A DNA stretch of 18,851 bases from JBOGUF01 sp050696075 (lineage in GTDB: Bacteria; Chloroflexota; Chloroflexia; Thermomicrobiales; UBA6265): the NCBI GenBank assembly GCA_050696075.1, contig JBOGUF010000101.1, positions 1 to 18,851 on the forward strand, read 5' to 3'. The notes beneath the pieces were generated by a model that was not told where the DNA came from, searched no databases, and saw nothing but the letters and a program-made list of their open reading frames with translations. Shown here piece by piece: positions 1-5,337 of the stretch. The stretch's first letter is position 1; each line of letters starts with the position of its first letter. A program made the position numbers and the translations under genes.

Positions 1-1
1 G

Positions 2-133
2 GGCCGTGCCGATCGGCCAGGCCGGTACACTTTCTGCTGCTCGGTGCCCGGCCACCGGCAGGCCGGCATGGAAGGCACCCTCATCGTGCAGGGCGCGGAT
101 GACCACACCCCGCCCGCAGGTAGCGACTTATGA
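2..133 (+). CDS. Cupredoxin-domain (blue copper) protein, 3' end only
   Basis: The frame starting at base 2 is open into the window from the left and ends at TGA 131-133. It encodes 43 residues containing YTFCCSVPGHRQAGMEG followed by TLIVQ. This is the C-terminal type-1 copper loop of the cupredoxin fold: the second Cys (visible residue 13), His 18 and Met 23 are spaced C-x4-H-x4-M, as in rusticyanin or sulfocyanin-like proteins, with the final beta strand (GTLIV) after it. The first copper ligand (His) must lie upstream of the window. Such proteins are periplasmic or membrane-tethered electron carriers or copper-binding proteins; which one applies cannot be told from 43 residues. The stop overlaps the next ATG (ATGA, 130-133), so it was probably translationally coupled to the following gene. 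An overlapping frame from base 6 looks longer but shows no family features. Confidence 0.8.
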   Translation, partial: GRADRPGRYTFCCSVPGHRQAGMEGTLIVQGADDHTPPAGSDL

Positions 134-261
134 TCATGCCACCCGGACTCCGCACGTTCGCGCTCACCGCACATGTCACTACCACGGTCGGTTGGCTCGG
201 CGTGACCCGACCTCGGCCCGAGAGTTCCGAAACCGGTCCTGGAGGACGCAGTGAGATCTAA
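130..261 (+). pseudogene. Remnant of a small multi-pass membrane protein gene (N-terminus only)
   Basis: Starting at ATG 130 (overlapping the cupredoxin stop) or ATG 136, the frame encodes GLRTFALTAHVTTTVGWLG. I recognise this as the N-terminus of a small multi-pass membrane protein family of actinobacteria and Chloroflexota (recalled consensus LRKLALTAHVTSSVGWLGA, about 150-170 residues). After the WLG the similarity stops: the next roughly 19 residues (VTRPRPESSE...) are hydrophilic and run to TAA 259-261, just before the Shine-Dalgarno of the next gene. The transmembrane helices expected after the first are missing. An internal deletion joining the 5' end to the extreme 3' end would explain both the intact start and the in-frame stop. 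It could still be translated as a 41-43-residue peptide, but I see no sign that it is functional. Confidence 0.6.
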
Positions 262-279
262 GCGGTCAGGAGGTACAAA

Positions 280-1155
280 ATGACGCACGCGCTCCGCGAA
301 ACGCTGCACTCGCTTCGCGCTTCGCCCGTGTTCGCATTTTACGCGCTGGTCACCCTTGGACTAGCCGGGTACAACGGTCTGATGGTCGGTCAGATGGCCT
401 TGAAGCTCGACTTCTACCTCCCTGGGCAATTCGGCCAAATGGCGCACGGCGCAGTGGAATCCCACCGCGTCCACGACCTCACGTTCGGGTTCATCTACAC
501 GACGGGCATAGTGGGAGTGCTCGCCCAGCTCCGGCGGCCTTCGCAGAACGTCGCCGGCATGTTGATGGCACTTATTCCCTTTGTCGGGCTGGTGCTAGCC
601 GCTGTCCTCTCAGACGCGGGCGTCATAGAGCGGAACCCGTTGTACCTTGTCGCCGCGGTGACGGCTATTGCCGCACTTCTTCACCCGACCGGGCGTGCTT
701 TCTTCCGTTCGTTCAGCGTCTCGCGCGTCAACTGGGTGACGCTCGCGCTGGTCATTATTGCGGCCGTGCCGCTGCTTGCAGTCGCGTCCACCAACATCGG
801 GCTGCAGGGGATCGTCTCCGACGATCATGCCGCCCAGGGCCACTACGCCTTCATGGCCGCGTTCAGCTTCACCGTCATCAGCGTGGGCCTCTTGTCGAGC
901 CTGCGGCCTGACGGCTGGAGGCTCACGGCGTGGGTCACCGGCCTCCTCCCAGCCCTCCTCGGGCTCGCCTCGGTGGTGTACCCGGACGTCAGCTCAAGTC
1001 TCGGCCTGGGCTGGGCATTCGCCGCCATCGCCTGGGGCGCGGTGTTCGTCGCGGCGGCCGAACTCACCAAGAACGCGGAGAGCCCGAAACTGCTCGGTCT
1101 ACGGGGCGCGGTATCGAAATCGGAACGGGCTCCTCGTGGTGCTCCACCGTCATGA
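280..1155 (+). CDS. Multi-pass integral membrane protein, unknown function
   Basis: This 291-residue protein starts at ATG 280 behind a near-perfect Shine-Dalgarno (AGGAGGT, 268-274). About seven or eight hydrophobic helices can be seen, roughly at residues 16-38, 68-83, 91-112, 118-136, 150-170, 188-208, 215-235 and 242-262, with a polar, basic C-terminal tail. Histidines cluster near helix ends (ESHRVHD around residue 60; DDHAAQGH around 181-188), which could bind metal or haem, but that is conjecture. I do not recognise a named family. It sits 18 bp after the broken membrane-protein remnant and 36 bp before the miniprotein gene, in the same operon as the ABC exporter and downstream of the cupredoxin, so an accessory membrane role in that unit is likely. 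The start is secure; the function is unknown. Confidence 0.75.
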   Translation: MTHALRETLHSLRASPVFAFYALVTLGLAGYNGLMVGQMALKLDFYLPGQFGQMAHGAVESHRVHDLTFGFIYTTGIVGVLAQLRRPSQNVAGMLMALIPFVGLVLAAVLSDAGVIERNPLYLVAAVTAIAALLHPTGRAFFRSFSVSRVNWVTLALVIIAAVPLLAVASTNIGLQGIVSDDHAAQGHYAFMAAFSFTVISVGLLSSLRPDGWRLTAWVTGLLPALLGLASVVYPDVSSSLGLGWAFAAIAWGAVFVAAAELTKNAESPKLLGLRGAVSKSERAPRGAPPS

Positions 1156-1191
1156 AGATCGGGACAACTACGCGCGACGGAGGAGAGGCAG

Positions 1192-1371
1192 ATGGCTCAC
1201 CCGCCCCCCTACCCCGACCGTGGCGACGACACCGGCGTGGGGACCGACCGCGGACCGACCGCCGGCACACCGCGCTGGGTGTCCGTGGTGGGGATCATCA
1301 TCGCGATCGGCCTGGTCCTGCTGATGGCCGTCTTGCATCTCACCGGCAGCGTCGGCCCAGGCGCGCATTAG
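1192..1371 (+). CDS. Single-helix miniprotein (59 aa) of the exporter operon
   Basis: ATG 1192 follows a strong Shine-Dalgarno (GGAGGAGAGG, 1179-1188) and the frame ends at TAG 1369-1371, giving 59 residues. The N-terminal half is Pro/Gly/Asp-rich (MAHPPPYPDRGDDTGVG); a PRW motif then leads into one transmembrane helix (VSVVGIIIAIGLVLLMAVLHLTG) and a short Gly-rich end. This is a familiar short protein of actinobacteria and Chloroflexota, with a PPxYPD start and a TPRWV-helix-HLTG pattern, often found beside ABC exporter genes like those that follow. Its likely topology is a soluble N-terminus plus a C-terminal anchor. It may be a small partner of the exporter, but no function is established. 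A longer overlapping frame (from 930) shares this DNA and shows no protein-like features. Confidence 0.8.
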   Translation: MAHPPPYPDRGDDTGVGTDRGPTAGTPRWVSVVGIIIAIGLVLLMAVLHLTGSVGPGAH

Positions 1372-1392
1372 CAGGAGCATTGGAGTCCGCAC

Positions 1393-2322
1393 ATGATCGA
1401 GGCAATTGGCCTCAGCAAGCGCTACGGCGCCACGTTGGCCGTCGACGACCTGTCGTTCACCGTCCCGCCGGGTCAGGTGACGGGGTTCCTCGGTCCGAAC
1501 GGGGCTGGCAAGTCGACGACGATGCGCATGATCCTGGGCCTCGACGCGCCGACCTCGGGGTCGGTGACTGTCAACGGTCGGCCCTACGCCCAGTACCGCC
1601 GTCCGCTCTTCGAGGTCGGGGCGCTGCTCGAGGCCAAGGCGATGCACCCCGGGCGCAACGCCTACGACCACCTCCTCTGCCTCGCGCTCAGCAATGGGAT
1701 CGGCCGAGCTCGAGTCGACCAGGTGCTCGACCTGGTCGGGCTGCGTAGCGTCGCCCACAAGCGCACGGGTGGCTTCTCGCTTGGCATGGCACAGCGCCTG
1801 GGCATCGCCGCCGCGCTGCTCGGCGATCCGCGGGTGCTGATGTTCGATGAGCCGGTCAACGGCCTCGACCCCGAGGGCGTCCTTTGGATCCGCAACCTTC
1901 TCAAGACGCTTGCCGCCGAGGGCCGCACCGTCTTCCTCGCGAGCCACCTGTTGAGCGAGCTGTCGATCACCGCCGACCGGCTGATCATCATCGGGCGCGG
2001 CCGCCTGATCGCGCAGACGACGGTCGAGGACTTGCTCAAGCGCGGCTCGGGCAACTTCGTGCGGGTTCGCTCGCCCCAGGGCGACGCGCTCGCGACGCTG
2101 CTCGAGGCGCGGGGCGTCGCGGTCGTCCGTCAGGCCGACGAGACGCTCCGCATCACCGGCGCCACGTGTGAAGCCGTCGGCGAGGTCGCCAGGGCGAACG
2201 GGTTGACGCTGCGGGAACTCTCGGCGCACCAGGCGTCGCTCGAGCAGACGTACATGGAGCTCACCAGGGACGCTGTCGACTACCGCCCGGCCGAGGGCGC
2301 GCCCGTCCCGGCCCCGAACTGA
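1393..2322 (+). CDS. ABC transporter ATP-binding protein (DrrA/CcmA-like)
   Basis: This 309-residue protein carries every ABC ATPase motif: Walker A GPNGAGKST (34-42), a signature motif of the form FSLGMAQR (128-135), Walker B RVLMFDEP (147-154) with the D-loop NGLDP, and the switch-histidine ASH (183-185). The region normally holding the Q-loop reads GALLEAKAMHPGRNAYDHL, typical of the actinobacterial drug/antibiotic (DrrA-type) exporter subfamily. The roughly 90-residue C-terminal extension is the usual regulatory tail. It would hydrolyse ATP at the inner face of the membrane to power the permease encoded 10 bp downstream. GGAG at 1382-1385 is well placed for ATG 1393. The substrate cannot be inferred. 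The two-gene ATPase/permease design, and the operon mates, favour export or membrane-stress resistance rather than import. Confidence 0.95.
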   Translation: MIEAIGLSKRYGATLAVDDLSFTVPPGQVTGFLGPNGAGKSTTMRMILGLDAPTSGSVTVNGRPYAQYRRPLFEVGALLEAKAMHPGRNAYDHLLCLALSNGIGRARVDQVLDLVGLRSVAHKRTGGFSLGMAQRLGIAAALLGDPRVLMFDEPVNGLDPEGVLWIRNLLKTLAAEGRTVFLASHLLSELSITADRLIIIGRGRLIAQTTVEDLLKRGSGNFVRVRSPQGDALATLLEARGVAVVRQADETLRITGATCEAVGEVARANGLTLRELSAHQASLEQTYMELTRDAVDYRPAEGAPVPAPN

Positions 2323-2332
2323 AAGGCCGGTC

Positions 2333-3127
2333 ATGGAAGCCATCGCAACCCCGCGGACTTCCGACAGCCCGCTATCAGGTTTCGCCGACATCCTCCGATC
2401 GGAGTTCTGCAAGCTCCGCTCGGTCCGCTCGACCTACTGGACGCTCGTCGCGGCCGCGGTGTTCAACGTCGGACTGGCGGCGCTCGTCGCCATCGTCCTC
2501 CCCGATCACCTCACGGCGACCTTCGACGCGACGCGGATCAGCCTCGGCGGCCTGCACTTGTCGCAGATCGCGATCGGCGTGCTGGGTGTGCTCGTCATCA
2601 CGAGCGAATACGACACGGGCATGATCCGCGCCAGCCTCAGCGCCGTGCCGCGGCGTCGTCTGATGCTCGCGGCGAAGGCGATCGTGTTCGCCGTGATCGC
2701 CCTCATCGTCGGGATCTGCGCAAGTTTCGCCGCCTACTTCGTCTTTCAGGCGTTCCTCTCCGACGACAGCCTACGGACCTCGATCGGCGATCCCGGTGTG
2801 CTTCGGGCGGTGACCGGAGGCGGTCTCTACCTGGCGGTGCTCGGACTGTTCGGCCTCGGCCTCGGCGCGATCATCCGCGGCGGCGGCGGCGCGATCGCGG
2901 CGCTCTTCGGCGTGCTCTTCGTGCCGCCGCTCATCCTGGAACTCCTGCCGCCCTCCTGGCAGGAGACGATCGGCCCCTACGTCCCGCTTAATGCCGGCAG
3001 CCAGATCTATTTCCTGCGTCACGACGCGGGCGCCCTCGGAGCCTGGTCCGGGTTCGGCGTGTTCTGCCTCTATACGGCGGTCGCCCTCGGAGTCGGATTC
3101 GTCCTGATCAACCGCCGCGATGCCTAG
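2333..3127 (+). CDS. ABC-2-type transporter permease
   Basis: This 264-residue membrane protein starts at ATG 2333, behind AAAGG at 2323-2327, and is only 10 bp after the ATPase gene. The N-terminal cytosolic segment contains SEFCKLRSVRSTYWTL, the typical start of ABC-2-type permeases in actinobacteria and Chloroflexota. About six hydrophobic helices follow (roughly residues 37-58, 80-98, 118-146, 162-184, 190-208 and 240-258). The motif around residue 90 (TSEYDTGMIRASLSAVPRR) is the conserved cytosolic coupling region of this family. It would form the membrane pore with the partner ATPase, probably as a dimer. No substrate-binding protein is encoded nearby, consistent with an exporter. The gene ends the operon: an independent regulated promoter follows at 3146. 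Confidence 0.93.
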   Translation: MEAIATPRTSDSPLSGFADILRSEFCKLRSVRSTYWTLVAAAVFNVGLAALVAIVLPDHLTATFDATRISLGGLHLSQIAIGVLGVLVITSEYDTGMIRASLSAVPRRRLMLAAKAIVFAVIALIVGICASFAAYFVFQAFLSDDSLRTSIGDPGVLRAVTGGGLYLAVLGLFGLGLGAIIRGGGGAIAALFGVLFVPPLILELLPPSWQETIGPYVPLNAGSQIYFLRHDAGALGAWSGFGVFCLYTAVALGVGFVLINRRDA

Positions 3128-3145
3128 GGCATGTTTGCGTATCCC

Positions 3146-3173
3146 TTGACAATATACCTACTGGGGGTATAAT
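3146..3173 (+). promoter_or_regulatory. Consensus sigma-70-type promoter
   Basis: TTGACA (3146-3151) and TATAAT (3168-3173) are both perfect matches to the bacterial housekeeping consensus, with a 16-bp spacer. The first CsoR-type operator occupies the spacer and runs into the -10 element, so a bound repressor would block RNA polymerase directly. It drives the His-rich protein gene at 3294 and, probably, the DUF305 gene behind it, with a leader of about 110 nt. Confidence 0.8.
3154..3170 (+). promoter_or_regulatory. CsoR-type operator 1
   Basis: ATACCTACTGGGGGTAT is an inverted repeat (ATACC/GGTAT) with an off-centre G5 tract. This is the pseudo-palindrome pattern bound by the CsoR/RcnR/CstR family of tetrameric, metal- or persulfide-sensing repressors. 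It lies inside the promoter spacer and overlaps the -10 element. Copper (CsoR) is the most likely signal, given the copper-linked genes on both sides. No csoR gene is seen in this window. Confidence 0.75.
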
Positions 3174-3183
3174 GACGCTCATG

Positions 3184-3200
3184 ATACCCAGTGGGGGTAT
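3184..3200 (+). promoter_or_regulatory. CsoR-type operator 2
   Basis: ATACCCAGTGGGGGTAT is a second box matching operator 1 at 14 of 17 positions, with 6-bp arms (ATACCC/GGGTAT). It starts exactly 30 bp after operator 1, close to three helical turns, so two tetramers could bind the same face of the DNA. It lies just downstream of the predicted transcription start. Confidence 0.75.
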
Positions 3201-3293
3201 AACAACCTCCCCACGTCCTTACCCCGTGGCGCGGCCCTTGCAGACAGCGTCGACAAGCGCCCTCGCGGAACGCTGAGCGAGGTTCGGAGGCAG

Positions 3294-3704
3294 ATGAGAC
3301 AGCGGGACGTCAATACGATACGGATGCTCGCGTGGCGCTGGCCGTTGGTCGGCCTGTTACTGAGCGTGACGTTTCTGGCCCACGATGTCGCGATGGCCGG
3401 GGAAGCCCACCGTGTCGGCACGACGCGCCCGCACATCGTCCAGCCGCACCCCCATTTCGACACCTCGCGTCCTTCCCATTCTTCGACCTACCCGCACGAC
3501 GAGCCGTCATCAGAGGGCCCGTGCAGCGTCAAGCGCGACGCCGCACCAACATCCGATGGCGGCAGCCGCCTCCCACCGACGGCTGATCAGGTCAACCCGT
3601 TGATGCTCGATCGGGACGCGACACCCGTTCCGCCATGGGCGACTGAACCTCCTACCCTTCCCCCAGAGGTGCGCCGCGCCTTGCTCCAGGTGTTTCTGAT
3701 TTAG
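3294..3704 (+). CDS. His-rich secreted or membrane-anchored protein of the CsoR-box operon
   Basis: This 136-residue protein starts at ATG 3294 behind CGGAGG (about 3285-3290); a second Met at residue 11 is an alternative. Residues 16-35 form a hydrophobic segment that ends DVAMA-GEAH, resembling either a cleavable signal peptide or an anchor. The rest is polar, Pro-rich and rich in histidine (for example HIVQPHPH near residues 47-54, then more His to about residue 68), with one Cys and no catalytic motif. This composition fits a periplasmic metal-binding or metal-buffering protein. It is the first gene behind two CsoR-type operators and is followed by the DUF305 gene, so a copper-related role is plausible but inferred. 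I do not recognise a named family. Confidence 0.65.
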   Translation: MRQRDVNTIRMLAWRWPLVGLLLSVTFLAHDVAMAGEAHRVGTTRPHIVQPHPHFDTSRPSHSSTYPHDEPSSEGPCSVKRDAAPTSDGGSRLPPTADQVNPLMLDRDATPVPPWATEPPTLPPEVRRALLQVFLI

Positions 3705-3731
3705 GCCGACCATCCCTTCTACAGCGTCCGC

Positions 3732-3763
3732 CGCGGCCATCGGGTCGCGGCGCGATGGCCGCG
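3732..3763 (+). other. Strong intercistronic hairpin
   Basis: Arms 3732-3742 (CGCGGCCATCG) and 3753-3763 are perfectly complementary over 11 bp, with a 10-nt loop. No T-run follows, so it is not a classical intrinsic terminator. It lies between the His-rich gene and the DUF305 gene and could set their relative expression by attenuation or RNA protection. Confidence 0.55.
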
Positions 3764-3807
3764 TGTCCTAACGCGCGGCGGTACGAGTGACGGAGGTTCG
3801 ATCAATC

Positions 3808-4557
3808 ATGGCATGGCAAGCTCTTTGGCGATTGGGCATGGGTGCGCTGCTCCTGACGCTGGCCCTGGGAACGTTGCGGGCACTCCCGGCGAGCGCGGTC
3901 ACCGCACAACACGATGGCACGCCCACCCCGACCTATTCCTGCGACACCACATCGCCGGTCGCGGGCACCCCGGCAATGGATCACGGCAACATGGCGGGGA
4001 TGGAGACCGGCACGCCGATGACCGGCATGGCGATGGACGTCGCGTTCGACCAGCTCTACATCGACATGATGATCCCCCACCACGCGAGCATCATCGCCAT
4101 GGCGGAAGCCGCCATCCCTCGCCTCACCGACGAACGGTCGCGGGAGATCGCCCAAACCATCATCGACACGCAGAGCGCCGAGATCGAGGAGTTGCGGGGA
4201 TACCGGGAGCAGTTTTATGGAAGCCCGGAGCCGCGGCCGATGGACGAGCACACGATGGGCATGATGATGCAGGCGATGCCGGGCATGGGCTCCATGGAGG
4301 CGATGGCCGTCCAGATGGACCCGGCGGCGCAGGTCGCGGCGTTCTGCGCGGCGCCCGACCCCGATCTCGCCTTTATCGACCAGACGATCCCACACCACGA
4401 AATGGCGATCGTCGCCTCGGAAACGGCGCTCGACCAGGCGACGCACGAAGAGATCCGGGCGTTCGCGCGGCGGGTGATCGACGCCCAGCAAGCCGAGATC
4501 GAGGAGCTGACCGCCATCCGGGCCGCGTTGATGGGCGCGGCCACGCCGACAGGCTAG
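3808..4557 (+). CDS. Secreted, Met-rich tandem DUF305 protein
   Basis: I choose ATG 3808, with GGAGG at 3792-3796; a GTG at 3787 would add seven residues. The 249-residue protein has a signal peptide (hydrophobic 11-26, likely cleaved after PASA at residue 30). It has two DUF305 (ferritin-like helical) modules. Each carries the family's IPHH motif (His 91-92; His 196-197) and a matching helix ending in (T/A)Q-x-AEIEEL. A Met/His-rich stretch precedes the first module (57-76), and a second lies between the modules (145-170). Exported DUF305 proteins are recurrently encoded with copper-handling genes, and Met/His clusters are typical Cu(I)-binding features. Together with the CsoR-type boxes upstream this suggests periplasmic copper buffering; the biochemical role of DUF305 is not firmly known. 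Confidence 0.88.
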   Translation: MAWQALWRLGMGALLLTLALGTLRALPASAVTAQHDGTPTPTYSCDTTSPVAGTPAMDHGNMAGMETGTPMTGMAMDVAFDQLYIDMMIPHHASIIAMAEAAIPRLTDERSREIAQTIIDTQSAEIEELRGYREQFYGSPEPRPMDEHTMGMMMQAMPGMGSMEAMAVQMDPAAQVAAFCAAPDPDLAFIDQTIPHHEMAIVASETALDQATHEEIRAFARRVIDAQQAEIEELTAIRAALMGAATPTG

Positions 4558-4574
4558 GCGGCGTTTGCCAAGCT

Positions 4575-4698
4575 CCGTCCTGCTGAGGCGACGCCGAAGC
4601 AGCCCCCGGCGACGCCGCTCCGTCGTGCTCCCCCAGGATTGGGGGTTGGGGGGCCGCTGCGCTGCGCGCGGGGATGCTGCGCTGCCTCAGCATGACGG
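4575..4698. repeat. MITE-like inverted-repeat element
   Basis: The ends 4575-4589 (CCGTCCTGCTGAGGC) and 4684-4698 (GCCTCAGCATGACGG) are inverted repeats matching at 14 of 15 positions. Between them is a G-rich hairpin, CCCCCA-GGAT-TGGGGG (4630-4645), followed by TTGGGGGGCC. There is no coding capacity. The tips resemble the TGCTGAG..GAAGCA / CTCAGCATGAC tips of small dispersed intergenic elements I recall from several bacterial phyla. No target-site duplication could be confirmed. Confidence 0.55.
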
Positions 4699-4741
4699 GG
4701 TGCCAACGCGGCCTAAGCCGCGGCTTCAATCTGATCGTACG

Positions 4742-4771
4742 ACGGGAGCGGGCCATGCGGTCCGCTCCCGT
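4742..4771 (+). other. Long perfect hairpin
   Basis: ACGGGAGCGG (4742-4751) pairs perfectly with CCGCTCCCGT (4762-4771). Allowing one G-U pair, the stem extends to 13 bp around an ATGC tetraloop (4755-4758). No T-run follows. It could be a transcript end or protective structure after the DUF305 gene, or part of the repeat cluster. Confidence 0.5.
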
Positions 4772-4869
4772 GCCGTCCACGCGCCGCGAGAATTACCCCA
4801 CATTGGCCCATGATAGACTACAGACACGGTTTTCGCGCCGTCATAAGTTGCAGAAGGGGAGGGTCGGTC

Positions 4870-5283
4870 ATGCGATGCCCTGTCGGGCCGCGCGGTCATC
4901 GTCGTCGCTCTGCTCCTGAGTTTCGGCATCGTCCCGCTCCACTCGGCCGGCGCGCACACGACGACCCTACAAGAACAGGCGTCCCCGGTCCCGGCCGGCG
5001 CGATGCCCGACGCCTTCACCCTCCTGCCGCGCCGCTGTCCGACGGTGGGGCCGGTCGGCGAGACTGAGGGCGACAGCTACGCCCGCGGTGTGCTCATCGT
5101 CCCCGAAAATTACCAGAACCCCACCGGCCGCCGGATCGAACTCACCTACGTCGTGCTATACAGCACCAGTCTCGCTCCTGCCGCCGACCCGATCGTCTAC
5201 CTCGAAGGCGGTCCCGGCGGCAACGCGGTCGATCAGGCCGCGGGCTACGCCGAGGAGTTCGCCGACCTCCGCGCGCCGCGCTG
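4870..5283 (+). pseudogene. S33-type alpha/beta-hydrolase (prolyl/tripeptidyl aminopeptidase-like), frameshifted and truncated
   Basis: The frame from about 4874 to 5283 encodes a signal peptide (ALSGRAVIVVALLLSFG...), then a mature N-terminus with a conserved Cys, then GVLIVPENYQNPTGR and VYLEGGPGGNA. The GGPGG oxyanion loop is diagnostic of S33-family hydrolases, which are about 450-550 residues long. Two lesions are visible. First, the only well-placed start (ATG 4870, behind AGGGGAGG) is out of frame with the signal peptide, needing a 1-base insertion or 2-base deletion to explain it. Second, homology ends abruptly at about 5280, after FADLRAPR, where the family continues towards FDQRGTG and the nucleophile GxSxG; none of the catalytic triad remains. 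The open frame continues past 5283 only as out-of-frame DNA of the next gene. It would have been a secreted peptidase. Confidence 0.75.
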
Positions 5284-5337
5284 TCAATCGCGCATAATCA
5301 CACCGACAACCAGGCACACCTTGGGAGAGGGCAAGGA

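Larger units (their letters stand above)
4558..4869. other. Gene-free interval with MITE-like element and hairpins
   Basis: No convincing gene is visible here. The interval holds a 124-bp inverted-repeat element (4575-4698), a G-rich hairpin within it, a small hairpin CGCGGC-CTAA-GCCGCG (4707-4722), and a long hairpin at 4742-4771. The last 20 bases contain the Shine-Dalgarno (AGGGGAGG, about 4855-4862) of the damaged hydrolase gene. Confidence 0.6.

Noticed and set aside
6..254. 82-codon frame at the left edge
   Set aside because: It overlaps the cupredoxin end and membrane-gene remnant in other frames, both of which have recognisable family motifs, while this frame has none.
1168..2412. 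Long open frame (about 414 codons) antisense to the ABC ATPase gene
   Set aside because: It is rich in Arg/Asp/Glu/Gln with no domain, exactly mirrors a gene with full ABC motifs, and is a common artefact of high-GC coding DNA.
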